A stretch of 64,000 nt of DNA from Costus lasius. Taxonomy: Eukaryota; Streptophyta; Magnoliopsida; Zingiberales; Costaceae. The stretch spans positions 8,353,957-8,417,956 of the forward strand of contig CM050450.1 of the NCBI GenBank assembly GCA_027563935.2. The letters run 5' to 3'. A program made the position numbers and the translations under genes. Under the pieces are notes generated by a model. The model saw nothing but the letters and a program-made list of their open reading frames with translations, had not been told where the DNA came from and searched no databases. Positions 22,480 to 34,999 of this stretch are shown here, one piece after another; position 1 is the stretch's first letter, and the number at the start of each line of letters is the position of its first letter.

Positions 22480-23335
22480 ATAGACAAATTCAAGACAAAG
22501 CATGTGATACCAACTTTCTTGCAGGAGGCCTTATTGGTTTAAACAGGATGAAATAGTCTGTCGTGGAATGGAAATTTGGGTACTACTATGCCACTGACCT
22601 TTCTCCAGAGTCTGTCAGATTTGAATGTCTTTCATACTAATGTCTAGGGACCTACTAACTCTGACTCTCTGAGCATGATGTGTTTCTTGAGGAGCTAACC
22701 TATACCGTTGGTCTTATTTTTGGTCCTTGACCATCGTTGACAACTTCAACATGCCCTCTCACATATGGGAGAAATCCAACTATAATGTTACTCAGAAAAC
22801 TCAAGGAAATTAGTTGATTTCATTAATAATGTCTAGTTGATTGATTCTCATCTTCAAGGAAAAGGTTCACGTTGTCCAATAGGCCTTTTCTCTTTCCCAA
22901 GCAAGGATGAATTGGATTCTTATCACCACTGTCTTTGCCACATCCATTGGATTTCTCAATGCACAAGCTAATGACTCAATTATCTGTTCATTCTGCTACA
23001 ATTCTTATAGCCAAGAGTCAGCTCAAGGGTACCTCCACTCTGTTTCGAATTGAAAATTCTTTGAGTAGACTACATGCCTTGGTCACTCTATTTACAAACA
23101 CGATAACGACATGTCTGTTACTTTTTCAGCTTGACTTGAGGTGCGTAAAATAGTATAAACCATTAGGAAATCCAAGTTAGGCATCAATTTCAGCTTATGA
23201 ACTCTGAACTAAGACATAGATTCCTTCAGCTAGAACTGCTTGAGGAGCAAAGAATTCTTGTCCTTACTGAAATAAATGAGATACAGCTCCTTGTGCAGCT
23301 CGAATCAATGCTAACTCAAGATGCTTGCTAATGAT
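22480..23335 (+). mobile_element. Degenerate LINE (non-LTR retrotransposon) fragment
   Basis: Plus-strand translation interrupted by stops resembles the endonuclease-to-RT linker region of plant L1-type LINEs. It includes LIDSHLQGK near 22850 and LLEEQRILVLTEINEIQLLV near 23235-23310, which matches the typical LEEQR...L..E......QLE helix before the reverse transcriptase. Multiple stops and frame changes show it is dead. Confidence 0.6.
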
Positions 23336-23339
23336 AGCA

Positions 23340-26300
23340 ACATGCCAAAATCAAAAAAGTTCATTTATGTTCAACCAAAAAACCATATGAAGAAAATTTT
23401 GAAGAGAATATACAGAAATCATGAGTTAGGAGCTTTAAATTAATGTGAAATTTTACTAGAAAGTAAAAAAAGATTCAATTTTTCAAGGTAAACTGACATA
23501 AACAATATGAGCGAGGGAGAATATCAGGAGCTGAAGATATCGTATAACTCTTATGTTGGTCATGTAGCTATCTTGTACAAGTCCCTAATGCTTGTGTAAA
23601 CTGTTTATGATTAGCTTACATGTTTAGTCACATTTTTGTATTTGTTATTCCTTTGGGATTGTAGCTCGCATTGAAATGGCCCAATAACTTCATATAGGCT
23701 AAGATGGGGCCAAAACAGCTAAGTGCATGTGCCAATGGATTATATAGATAATAACCCTAATCCTTTTGAACTACTTCAACCTCCTAGGTCATTTTTCATA
23801 ATTTGAGTGGTAATACTCCAATTGAAAAGGTTAAAGTCTATGGCACCAGCGTGGATCTTAATTTTTCATAATTTGTCAACCTTGTCTCAACTAAAAAAAA
23901 AAATCAAGTCTTACTAAGCAAGACTCATGGCTTAATAGGTGATGGCAGCCAGCGTACTGTCAAGTCGACCAAAGCATAGCTTATTGATACTATTAGTTGG
24001 AAACAAAATTTTGCCTGTTTAATATATGATATTGAACAAATTCCATAAAATTACCCACATTTCACAAACAATTGTACTTCTAATTATGTTAGTTCATATG
24101 AAAAATATATTTCATTAATCAAAACAAGAGCTTACGAACCATACATAAGGAGGAAAAGAAATACCAAAAGTTACCAAATGCTGCCAGTAAACAAATTAAC
24201 TATGCATTTATCATTTCCTGTATTTTACTGAAGAAAGCCCCTCCCATTACACTCGCAGACATTGGAAAAGATATGGTCTCCGTGTTGGCAAACAGATGGT
24301 TTCATCATACAGAACACATGACTAGGTTTCCACTTCCATGCAATTTTTGAAATTACCTTTCCTGCTTTGTAGAGTATACAGTTTGGATGCTGGAATAAAA
24401 AAGAAGCTTTCAGCGTGCATAACACTTGACAGAGTCCGCCTTTACATGCGTTTGTTTGATCCTGTGGAAGACAAGGTTTTGATGAAGTTGGAAAACAGGA
24501 CTTTGGCTTCCAGAACACTCGACAAGTGTCCACCTTGAATGGATATCTTTAGAAAACAGATGGTTTCAGCCCGCATGCACTTGTTTGGAATGCTTTTCCA
24601 GCCTTGGAGAAGAGATGATAGCGGCATACTGCTTGCAAAACAATCTGTGGGCATTGCAAAGGGTAAGGTGGTCTGATCAAGGCATATTGTTCGGCTCTTA
24701 CATCATTCACCATTTGTTTGCTAACCATTCAGACTTATATATGTGTTGCATATATATACCCACTTGGCAGTAGGAATCAAGATGGAGGACAGCCCTTCTC
24801 GATTAAGTAATTGCTGTTGATCTTTCTTCCTACAAAGTATCAATCATGTCAAAAGAGAGGAAAAGGCATGGAGTAATTCTAGGTAAAGTCTTAACAAATA
24901 TAGCGATACAACAAGAGTGGTGTCCACTGGAAAGAGTAGTAGCTGTGTCCAAAACATCACTGCTTGAAGTTTGGAAAGATAACCTTTCAGTACTATGTTT
25001 AGTTCAAGGATCGAAGTGGTCCATTCTGGTGTATTACCCTCATGTAAAGGCAAAGCTGTGTGTCGAACTTAGCACAGCCAAGATTATTCAATTGGTAGAC
25101 ACTGACGGCCATATTTAAGAATTAGCAATGCATTGAATGATCAAAACCAAACAATACAGGTTGCTTTTCCTACTATATTCCATATGAAACAGTTTTAGTT
25201 GTTGATCACCAGCTTATTGCACCAAAGTTTGGTGGTGATGCATGGTTCTTCTATGTTTTGAAATAAAAGTAGTCTTCATGAGTTGCACTTGTGGGTTCTT
25301 GATCTGACAAAAGTGCAAGAATTTTTTTTTTCTTATTTCTTATGATTTTAACGTTTTTAGTTTGTCCAACGTCAATTATTGACCCTAGCAGGTGATGTCG
25401 CTGAAGAAGTTCATACTATTATAAGCTGTAAAGGAAAACGGCTCCTAACCTTGTATCTGCTAAAACTTTTAATACAATTTGGTCATTAACAATAGCTTGT
25501 GTCTATTTAACAAGTTGAAACCTTGCAGAAAGTTTGAGATATCTTTGCATGCTTTTTTCTCTCTCGTGACAAGGACATTGGTTATCGACAAAAGAGAGAA
25601 AGGGAAAGATTTGATCACCCAAATGCTCTCAACCTTCCATCCTACTCTACAATGGACACCTAAAATAGCTCCCCCTACTTGTCCATAAGAAGGATATTAA
25701 TCTATCTATCAAATTTCCTAATCTCTCAAATCAAGGCCTCAAAGATAAAGAGCATTAAGAATAGTACTACGAAGGGGTAGTCCTCAAAGATAAAGGCCTG
25801 TTTTTTATATGGTGAACATAGAAACATATGCATTGTTATGCACAAGATGAGTTGTGGCAAGAGGCAATCTAAGAAGTCAAAGGACTTAAACTATCTTATA
25901 AACAAGAACATCTAGATAACTTTCAAGAGGTATAACATAACATTTTTGGTAAGTTTGCCTTCACTCTTGTGGCCTTTCCAAAATTCTAATGTTACAATTT
26001 CAATCCTACCCTATAGTCGAGCCTATTAAAACTGAAAATGATGGTAAAAATTGATCCTATGCTTCACAATTCATATCTTAACAATCATAGCTTATGTTCT
26101 AAGTTGACACTTTATTATTTAATATTTAGATCAATTTAGAAGTAAGAGTAAGCTAAAGGTAACAAAAAAAAATGTCATCGAAATAGGTTGTCATGGTTAT
26201 TATTTTTGCACTCTTTCTCTTATTTGAAACTACTATTTGGGTTTTTTTTTCTCTACCATAAATGACTATTATTATTACAAATTATTTCTTATAGTTTTAA

Positions 26301-26740
26301 AAATTATATATTACATTCTTTATATTGTACCCCCAAGGCATTATCAAGGGGTTAATTGCAATATATATGAATTTTCACTTTAATTTTATATTGGCATGCA
26401 AATCATGACATATGCACTAGCACATATGGAAGACATACAGTAGATGTGACATTAAATGCACATAGGGAGACATGGAATGTGGTGATACGGGATGCCCTTA
26501 ATATGAGAAAAATTCCTAGGCGCGTGCTCACTCTTAAGCGGTCGGGTTCATGCCTTAGGGGTGATTCTGCCTAGGATTTCTTTTTTCCCCTTAAACATGT
26601 GTAAAATGAAGATGATTCAAATAGCCAAGTGGGTGCATTCGTTAAAGGATCTCCTCGCAATTAATGTAGTAATAATTGGGTCAAATTGATTATATGTCAA
26701 ATCACGTACTATCCATAAATATCCACTAAAACCAATTTTT
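23340..26740. other. Intergenic region, nothing firmly assigned
   Basis: Contains open frames such as plus 24846-25118 (90 codons) with no recognisable domain. Around 24285 and 24557 the word AACAGATGGTTTCA is repeated. Around 25735-25795 two copies of CCTCAAAGATAAAG flank a short spacer. None of these defines a gene. Confidence 0.45.
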
Positions 26741-26752
26741 ACCGTGAAATTA

Positions 26753-27035
26753 GGTCTGTTTGGTTTCACTTTTAAATAATTTTTAAATAAAAATAGATAA
26801 AAAATTATTTAATAATAAAAAATAAAAATAATAAAATATAGGAGTTGAAGAAGTTATAATTTGATACTTTTACAATTTTTACTTTTTTTATAAAAAAATA
26901 ATTCATATGATTTTATTTAAAATTTTAAGTATTATTATTTTAAATAATTTAACAGTGCAACACAACACAGTACAGTACAATATAATATAATTTAGTACAA
27001 TTATAAAGCTATTACCGGTAAGACTAAACAAGCCC
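26753..27035. mobile_element. Tourist-like MITE (PIF/Harbinger) with TTA target duplication
   Basis: The 283-bp element starts GGTCTGTTTGGTT and ends AGACTAAACAAGCCC, an imperfect terminal inverted repeat of the GGGCCTGTTTGG type known for Tourist elements. It is flanked by TTA on both sides (26750-26752 and 27036-27038), the expected 3-bp duplication. The interior is AT-rich and non-coding. Confidence 0.75.
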
Positions 27036-27039
27036 TTAG

Positions 27040-27900
27040 ATTTATATGAGATTATTAAGCCAACAAATAATACAGTTATACAAATTAGATCAGATCAATC
27101 TTTAACATTATACATCTAATAGGTAACTTTCAATTTCACCCAAGTTAGCAATGGGTGAATTTTTTTCAATGAACTCCTAAATTAATTTCTCACGGGCTAA
27201 TGTCTAGAACAAAATATATTTCATTTTAATGAAATCTAGCGATTGTTTATTTTACGATTTGGGTTACGACTATCGTCGTGTCAAATGCTAAGCCATGCAT
27301 TTAGGCCCATTAATACTTGCATATAACTTAGCTAGCTATTTGTGTATAATTTACAAACCTATGTCTTGATGTAGGTTAGGAGATTCCTTTCTAATTTATC
27401 ACATTTATAGAAAGAAGCATATTCTTGCTTAAAAAGATATTGTGCAAAATTTTATAAACCGCCCCCGCAATGTTAAGATTTATAAAAAGGCTCTAAAAGA
27501 TTAACAAAACTTTTAAAATTTTAAATTTTCTTTTTTTAAAAAAAATAAATAATTTTTTTGAAAATATCACGGAGCATAACGTTAGCCAAATGCTCGTGGA
27601 GCCCAACCTTCGAGCCTATGAGCATGACACGAGTACACTTAACCGTCTGAGGCGAGTAACGTAGCATAAATTTGTATTGTTGTGACCCGGGCCAATATCA
27701 TTTCCCAAAAATAAATTCCATTTTCCCAAAACCCTCTCGCTTGCCCTTTCGCCCTCTTTTTATTCGTTGCCATCCTTCCCTCCCTCCCTCCATCCGCGAC
27801 CCCAAACCCCCGTTCCAAGGCACTACCCCCAGCTCCATTTCCCACAACGCTACACCCTTGTCCTTCCCGAGATCGATCGAACGATCGATCGGCCATCCGC
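27040..27900. promoter_or_regulatory. Upstream region of the MATE gene
   Basis: AT-rich to about 27560, then increasingly GC- and CT-rich up to the MATE start codon. A CT-rich stretch at about 27735-27880 is probably leader sequence. No clear TATA box was identified. Confidence 0.4.
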
Positions 27901-27901
27901 T

Positions 27902-30374
27902 ATGTGCAGGAGCAAGGAGGCGCTGCCGTCGTCATCGTCTCCCTCCCTTCCCCTCTGCGGCGCTGGATTGATGGATGAAGCAGAGCAAGGGCGGAGGAGG
28001 GGGAGCAATGGCGGCGACGAAGGCGGCATCGGTAAGGGCTGGCCGCACGACGTCAATGAGGTAACCCCCCCCATCAATCCATCATGGAATTGTGAATTAT
28101 TTCTTGCCTTCCTTTCTTGACCTCAGTTTCCATTCTTGAACTCACCATCGTCATTCTCATCGTCACCACCATCATCATACATGCATTTGCTCTAGTTTGG
28201 TTTTGCTGCTTTGAACGGCGGTGGAAGTGGGTGAGGGGCAATAAAGGTGCGAGAGAGGGCATGCACCTGGGAGTGGGGTGGGGTTTGGGATCGGGTGGCG
28301 TGCAGAGCAAGGGAGGAGCGAGGGGGCAAGCAACTGCCAAAGAAGTGAGCCTCGGCTTTGGAGTTTTTTCCCTCGGCTTTGTCCGGATCGGTCCTGCCTT
28401 TTTCCGCAGCTGGGATCTGCACACGAGCGGTCGCGCAATTAATTCCCACTGCCACACGCGCAAGCACAAACAACCAGGCCTCTCTCTATTTGCCCCCACA
28501 CGTGCGCGCGCTCTGCTAGGGTTTCAGCAGGGGTTTCGACTCGACTCGGCCTACTGGCCTCCCTCCATGGCACAAATCTGACAGCGACCATATACCCACC
28601 TGTGACAGGTGGAGGTGGCCACTCCCCGCTGCTCTTCGCCTTGGCCACAAGGAGGAGATAAGAAACTCTTGCTTTGCTGCTTCACATGAGTAATGTGGCT
28701 TCTTTTTAACCCGGTAAATTAGCAAGCACACAGATCTCCCCCAAACAGTCGACATAGACCAGCCTATTGTGGATACAGAGCCTTTTAAGCTTTAGTTTGA
28801 TCCCAGTAATTAAGTTTAAGGCTTTGGTGCGCGTCTCTTTTGCGTTATTTTTTCCAAGTGAGATGTGGCTTGCGCGCAGCAGTGCAGCACATCTTGATAC
28901 CATAAATATGAACTTTCCTGTTAATTCTATTAATAGCTTTAACTAATTAGCTGACAGCTGGCTTACTGTGAAGGTGACGGAGGAACTCATTTTACTGGGC
29001 CGGATCGTGTGGCCCATTGTGATAACGGGCTTCCTCCTCTACTCCAAGTCCGTGATCTCCATGCTCTTCCTCGGCCGCCTCGGCGACGCCGAGCTCGCCG
29101 GCGGTTCCCTCGCCATCGCCTTTGCCAACATCACCGGATACTCTGTTCTCAAGGGCCTGGCTATGGGCATGGAGCCTATCTGCGGCCAGGCCTTCGGTGC
29201 GCAGCGATGGGCTGTCATGGCCCACACCTTCCAGAAGACCCTTCTGCTCCTGCTCCTTTCCACGCTTCCCATCTCCCTCCTCTGGCTCAACGTGGAGCCT
29301 ATCCTCCTCAAGTTGGGCCAAGACCCAATCATCACATCGATAGCAAAGAACTACCTCCTCTATTCCCTCCCTGACCTGATGGCCCATGCCCACCTCCACC
29401 CGCTTAGAATCTTCCTGAGAACCCAAAACCTCACGAAGCCGCTTACCTTCTGTGCCACCTTGTCCCTCCTGCTCCACATCCCCACCAACTATTTCCTCAC
29501 CGCATACTTGCACTGTGGGGTCAAGGGAGTGGCTCTCGCTTCGGCCTGGAATTCCATTTGTATCAATTTGGGGCTCTTGGGGTTTCTTCTGACGTCGGAC
29601 AAGGCCCTCAAACCGTGGACCGGGCTGTCCCGGGAGTGCATGCGCGGGTGGCGGGCGCTGTTGGCGCTCGCGCTGCCGAGCGCCGCCGCCGTGTGCCTGG
29701 AGTGGTGGTGGTACGAGGTGGTGCTGCTGCTGTGCGGCCTGCTTCCCGACCCCCAGTCGAGCGTCGCCGCCATGGGCATCCTCATCCAGACCACGGGCTT
29801 CATCTACGTGTTGCCGTCTTCGCTGGGGATGGGGCTGTCCACGCGCGTGGGGAACGAGCTAGGAGCGCGGCGGCCGGCGCGCGCGCGGAGGGCGGCGGTG
29901 ATAGGGTTGGCGGTGGCTGCGGGCGTGGGTTCACTGGCGTTCGCGTTCGCGGCCGGGGTTCGCGGCGCGTGGGGGAGGATGTTTACAGGCGATCCGCCGA
30001 CGCTGGGGCTGACGGCGGCAGCTCTGCCGATCGTGGGGTTGTGTGAGCTTGGCAACTGCCCGCAGACAGCGGGGTGCGGGGTGCTGCGGGGGAGCGCGCG
30101 ACCGGCGGTGGGCGCTAACATCAACTTCGGTGCGTTCTACCTGGTGGGGCTGCCGGTGGCGGCGGTGGCAGGGTTCCGGGTGGGGTTGGGGTTCGCAGGG
30201 CTGTGGCTGGGGCTCGTGGCGGCGCAGGCATCGTGCGTGTGCCTCGTGCTGTGCGCTATCGTTCGCACGAACTGGGAGGAGGAAGCGAAGAGGGCGGAAG
30301 AGTTGACTGGGGCGGCGGCAATCAGTAGCTTCGGCGGGGATAAAGATGAGCTGCGGACAGGTCTTCTTGCCTGA
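27902..30374 (+). CDS. MATE efflux transporter (DETOXIFICATION family, DTX48-56 clade)
   Basis: Membrane transporter that exports small organic molecules by cation exchange; this clade acts on endomembranes or the plasma membrane in hormone-linked growth and iron or disease responses. Two exons, 27902-28060 and 28974-30374, join in phase 0 (HDVNE|VTEEL) across a 913-bp intron and give 519 residues, normal for the family. About 12 hydrophobic segments are visible. Signature blocks include GSLAIAFANITGYSVLKGLA, GMEPICGQAFGA, LEWWWYE, AAMGILIQTT, STRVGNELGA and ELGNCPQTAGCGVLRG. The N-terminus begins MCRSKE, like the MC starts of related proteins; an ATG in the same frame at 27767 is less likely. 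The second exon is strongly GC-biased. Substrate cannot be told from sequence. Confidence 0.95.
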
Positions 30375-30399
30375 CGGATAAATTTCGATGTATAGATTC

Positions 30400-30930
30400 A
30401 CCTGTAATAGTTAGCTAGCTATATTGATATAAATTAAGATGGATATTGCATCATGGCTTTTTGTAACGAGAAAAATGAAAGGAAATAGAGATAAAAGACA
30501 GTACACCTTTATTGTTTAGTCCCATTCCATACAAGTTCTTTATCCCCAAAGATTTTGGTATTCTTACTTTTTTAAACTATATACATATCTGATTTATAGG
30601 AAAATTACATAGCTATTACCTGGATTTCGCTTTTAAAACATAGGCAGTACGGTAACGGGTACTCATAATTAATCAATTGATTTCAATTTTTAAACTCTAA
30701 TCATTAGTGTTAATCTTAGTTGAATAATTGTTTAGCTTCATTGTCCTCCATTCCACAGTTTGGCTGCTGTTATTAAAATTTAACAGATGGTTGATACAAA
30801 AAAAAAATGCACCCAATAAATGAGGACGATAATTCATTTTAAATGAGCAGTTTACAAATAAATGTGAAAGATAGTCACAGGTAGACAAGGATAAAAGTCT
30901 CATCATCACTTGCATTCTTGTATGTTCAGT
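30400..30930. other. Convergent 3' spacer between MATE and EDR4-like genes
   Basis: AT-rich sequence holding the 3' ends of two convergent genes. No other feature is seen. Confidence 0.5.
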
Positions 30931-30933
30931 TAA

Positions 30934-32813
30934 TCAATGGCCTGAATGTTTCCTTCCATTTTTGCACGTCTTGAGCTTCAGGGACCTGAGCAACTGATGG
31001 ATTGGAGAAGTTGTTCTTCTACCTGTCGTTCGTCGTCGTCGTGGTGACTCACTTCCCTGTACATGACCCAAAAAGCTTTGAGAATCATCTCCTGCCATAT
31101 CAACAGTGCTGCAATTGGTTCCATCTCTACTCGTAAGTTTCGGGCATGGTTCCTGAGGACGATCATAGTCCATAAACATCTGAAATTGGCCATCTCCTAC
31201 AGACTCACCATTGCTTTTCTCCATATATTTTGGCAATTCGATTTCAGTCGAATAAGAAATAGATTGAGATTGGGATCTATCGAGCAAGCGAGAATTAGAT
31301 ATCTCGTGTCTCAGAAAAGCATCACTGCCGCTCCCCAGCTCACTTGGTGAATGATCCACCGCACGAGTCCCGCAATCTCGAGCTCTAGAAGAAAACACGA
31401 GTACCTTGGAGCAAGCGCCACACCTCAGCTTATGCAACCTTTTCGTCGCAACAAGGAAATCAATAGGAACCTGAAGCAATTCCGAGCAATTTAAGCAGAT
31501 GACAAAAGGAGCACCGCCTAGAACGGGACGGCAATGCCGCTTCATCTGCCGGCTTTGGCTCTTGTCACATGATGCCTTCACTGCCTCAATCTGAGGCTTG
31601 TGGCAAAGCTTAGCATTCCATGTGTTAGTCCTACTGCGATAGCAATTACTATGTTGAAGCTTCGTATACGTTCTGCCATGCTCAGATTGAGCTTTGGAAG
31701 GAAGCCTAAAGAAACGTGAATCGTGCTTCTTAGTAACACTTCCTTCTTGGATGGCTCTGAAGTGACATCTTCCCCTTCCTTCATCAGATTTGTCGAACAT
31801 CTCGCTGATTTCCTCTCGCAATTCATCAACCATCCTCAGTATCTCCATCTGATAACCTCCGTGTGAGTTGAGGAAAGGCGCAGATTTTGAGGGAAACTTC
31901 AAAGGTTCATCATCTTCTTCTGGCTCAAGCCAGGTCTGCACTGAATGGAAGTCATCAGAGTTGAGCGTGGTATGTCGCCTTCTGTGGCCCTTGTTCTCTG
32001 CTATCATGTCATTTGCATTTAAAACAACTTCTTGAGACTCATCTTGTTTTCCTTCATGTTGATCCACTCTTCTTTCTTCGAAAGTTGCCGACACATTAGG
32101 CACGCATTGATCATCGTCAGAAGACACACTGCCGTCATATGGGTTTCCAGAAGCTGTAGAACTTGGTGGTGACAAGTTTCCATGTTCATCCTGATCACCA
32201 CCAACTGCACAACTCTTATCAGACGCCACAGTTCCAAGGCTACTACTAGATTCTGCCAAATCTTGCATTCTCTCACTCAACTTCGAAGTGTCATGACTTT
32301 GTTGATTAACTTTTGAAGACTTATCCACCTCATTGGCAGAGCAATTGACTTCACTCTCACCATTACAATCAGGATCATCCTCCCTCTCCTCATTGCAGTC
32401 TTCATCATGCTCTAATTCAGGCATATCCTCAAAACAATTGTTTGAATCGTCGAGGAAAGTCAATCGTGGATCAATGAATTCTGCATTCTGCTTTTCATCT
32501 AGTGATCTGCTATGCAAGGAAACACAATGTGGGAGATTTTCCAATTCGTTCTCCATTGTTCCCCCAATCATACCTTGATTGGTAGCATTATAGTTTTTTG
32601 CTGCACATGAGAGAAAAAGAAGTAATTCAGAATTTGATTCTGAGGCATGAAAGAGTGCGAATATATCATCAAGATTTCGAAGAAATCTTATTTACCTCGA
32701 AGAGTGGTGCCACATCCACCACATTGGTAGATAGGAATATTGGAAAATTCTGTTAGAATCTCACTGCACTTTGGACATTTCACTAAGCGTAATGTAACGA
32801 TGCTGGTGGCCAT
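30934..32813 (-). CDS. ENHANCED DISEASE RESISTANCE 4-like zinc-ribbon protein
   Basis: EDR4 in Arabidopsis negatively regulates powdery-mildew resistance and acts with EDR1 and clathrin in trafficking. Two exons, 32813-32696 and 32600-30934, join in phase 1 across a 95-bp intron and give 594 residues. Exon 1 encodes MATSIVTLRLVKCPKCSEIL and then YQCGGCGTTLR, the N-terminal CxxC zinc ribbon of the family. The C-terminal half holds the DUF3133 domain (CRPVLGGAPFVICLNCSELL with KLRCGACSKVL), where two CxxC pairs bind zinc. Between them lie acidic, Ser-rich stretches and an EEISEMFDKSDEGRG coiled segment. The C-terminus is basic (SPRRRRTTGRRTTSPIHQLL). An upstream leader intron is possible. It is head to head with the S6 kinase gene. 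Confidence 0.92.
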
Positions 32814-32819
32814 CACTTC

Positions 32820-33900
32820 TGAAAATATATGCCAGAAATGTGAGTAAGTTTGTAGAAGTTGATCTAAGCTGCCATTCTTATGTTATGAACTAATAATCAA
32901 ATTTGATGAATGGAAATACATTAAGCTTCAGGTTCACTTTGCTTGATATGATGAAGATTAATCAGTACATGTTGGGAGTGAAAAGCAAACATAGGTGCTT
33001 AATTTCGCAGTGTCGAAAGAGTTTCAAATTTAAAGAGATTAGACATGGAAAATGCATCTGAATCTAATAAATGAGTCTCAATCTGAATCTGAATCTGATA
33101 ATGAATCTCAATCTGATATTTGCGATGAAGCTACGAAATGACAAATTTCTTGTGCAATGTTTTCTGAACAGAATTCAGGATACAACGAATGAGATGAGCT
33201 AATGAGAAAGAAAATATATGAAAGCAAAAACCAAAGGGTGATCTAATTGGAATCAAGAAGGAAGATCAACAGATTACTAAACCCCAATCACCTTTTTCTA
33301 TTCTGTGAGCAATAGAGAGGTGGCGAATAAGACTGACTCTCCAGTCTTCATAGAGTTATTACGGCAAAGTCAGAGACGAAACTAGACGGAAACCAATTGT
33401 GAATTATTCCACAAATCAAGAAAACAAAAACCCTAGGAAGGAGTCCAAGAAAGGAAAAGAATTCTGAATTGAGACTCTTAACAGTTATTAGTGAAGCAGT
33501 TCAAAAGTCAACTACAATATTATTTGCTTTAGCAGGGGAAATAAAAATCTTCCCCTCTCTCGATTTCCTTCTCTTTTCTGGTTTTCCCAAACCCATAAAC
33601 ATGAACAAAATACAATTTAAGAAAGATTCACACAGTTTTTTCGGCTGAAATCTCCGAAAGATGAGAAATTTAGCGAGTAAAGAACCAAACTGAGAAGATC
33701 GCTGCGGAGCTTAGAAGAAGATTAAGAACAAACCTTTGAGATCAAAGACCCTTTGGCAATCTTCTGATTGACCTTTTGTTCCTTCCTCTACTGTTTATTG
33801 TTTGGTTCAAGGTCAGTCCTGCTACTAGAATTAGGTGTTGTTGGACTGCGAGTTGTTCTCGGTGGCGAGGAGGCGGAGAATAGGAGCTGAAGAAGAGGAG
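32820..33900 (-). promoter_or_regulatory. Leader and upstream region of the EDR4-like gene
   Basis: Noncoding on both strands. Contains TCTGAATCTGAATCTG-like short repeats (about 33055-33120, read on the plus strand as GAATCTCAATCTG words) and AAACCCTAGG at about 33429. A leader exon near 33730-33850 followed by a leader intron is plausible but unproven. Confidence 0.4.
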
Positions 33901-34339
33901 AGGACGGGGCGAGTTTAGCCCAGAACTAATAAATCTGCGCCGACGGTATGAACAGCTTGCTCCACGAGTTTGACCAACTAAATCTACGCAGAGACGGTGC
34001 CGGTCAAACCCTGGACTTTAAGGACCGACGACCGCCGTGTCTTTGGAGTTCCACGTACGTTGACCAAGTGATGAACTTGCGATGCCCATGCGTACTTTAT
34101 ACGTGGTTCCAAATACACGTACATCAAGCAAATTCCCATATCCTTGGAAGCAATAATTAATTATACAAAAGTTAAAATTGGTCTTGTGATTTCTTTTAAA
34201 AAATGATTTTGAATTCCTCTTTATATTATATTCTTTTTCTGTGTACAAGTTATGTGTGACGCATATGGGATAACAGGAAGATCAAGGTTTTGGAATCGAA
34301 TTATGTCTTTGTTACTTAATTTACTTAAATGAAAAATGC

Positions 34340-34995
34340 GATCACAAGTATGATGAGATGGCACCAGCTCGTCGGCTGCCACGTGCATGTCGCCGGAGAG
34401 CCAAGCACAGGACCATTGGCGCCGTCGCTGCGAGCTCGTAAATTGGACGGCGACGCGTACTGTCCGCGATGTCTCGCGCAGGTCGACGACCGCAATCGCG
34501 TCACACGTGGGCATTGAGCTGCAACGCCTAAATTTGAACGGGCCGCGTTGAGTCGATTGTTAATGGGCCGTAAGTATTTAATTGTGCCGACGCGTCAAAT
34601 GTGCATCGCTCCTTTTAAAATTAGACAGAACTGTGCGGACACGGAACTGCAGCCGCCACTCCCACGTCACGATCAATTCACGCCAGCACAAATCGCGTGC
34701 GTCCACTTGACGGCAGCGCATCCGGTCCGCATCCCTCGTTGCGAATGAACGCTGTAGATGCCTCATCTGAAACATCCAACGGCTGCTATACCATGTCGCA
34801 TGCTCGACCTCCGTGGCTGTTCGCAGGGTGTGGTTCAGTGGTTCTCATGGGCGGCCCGCCAGGATCCGCGCACCTTCCTAATCCGGATCGACCACTCTTC
34901 GCCAGTCATGTGCGGCCACGTGTTCGCAATTGCGGTACGCCTCGGTCGCAGAAGCTGCAGTGGATGCCTTATTAACACGCGGGATAATATATAGC
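34340..34995. promoter_or_regulatory. ACGT-rich shared upstream region of EDR4-like and S6 kinase genes
   Basis: At least four ACGT-core motifs, the binding sites of bZIP/ABF and bHLH factors, fall in about 650 bp: GCCACGTGC near 34380, CACACGTGGG near 34502, CCACGTCAC near 34663 and GCCACGTGTT near 34915. A TATA-like TAATATATAG at 34984-34993 lies about 1.07 kb before the kinase start codon and would suit a leader that contains an intron. Whether the two genes share regulation is inference. Confidence 0.55.
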
Positions 34996-34999
34996 GCGC

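Noticed and set aside
24846..25118. Possible 90-residue gene
   Set aside because: No recognisable domain, no splice partner, and no promoter-like signal.
28117..28581. Open frame of 154 codons between the MATE exons
   Set aside because: It lies in the intron, has no domain, and the flanking exons join in phase with consensus splice sites.
28992..29513. Minus-strand frame of 173 codons opposite the MATE gene
   Set aside because: Shadow of the GC-biased MATE coding exon.
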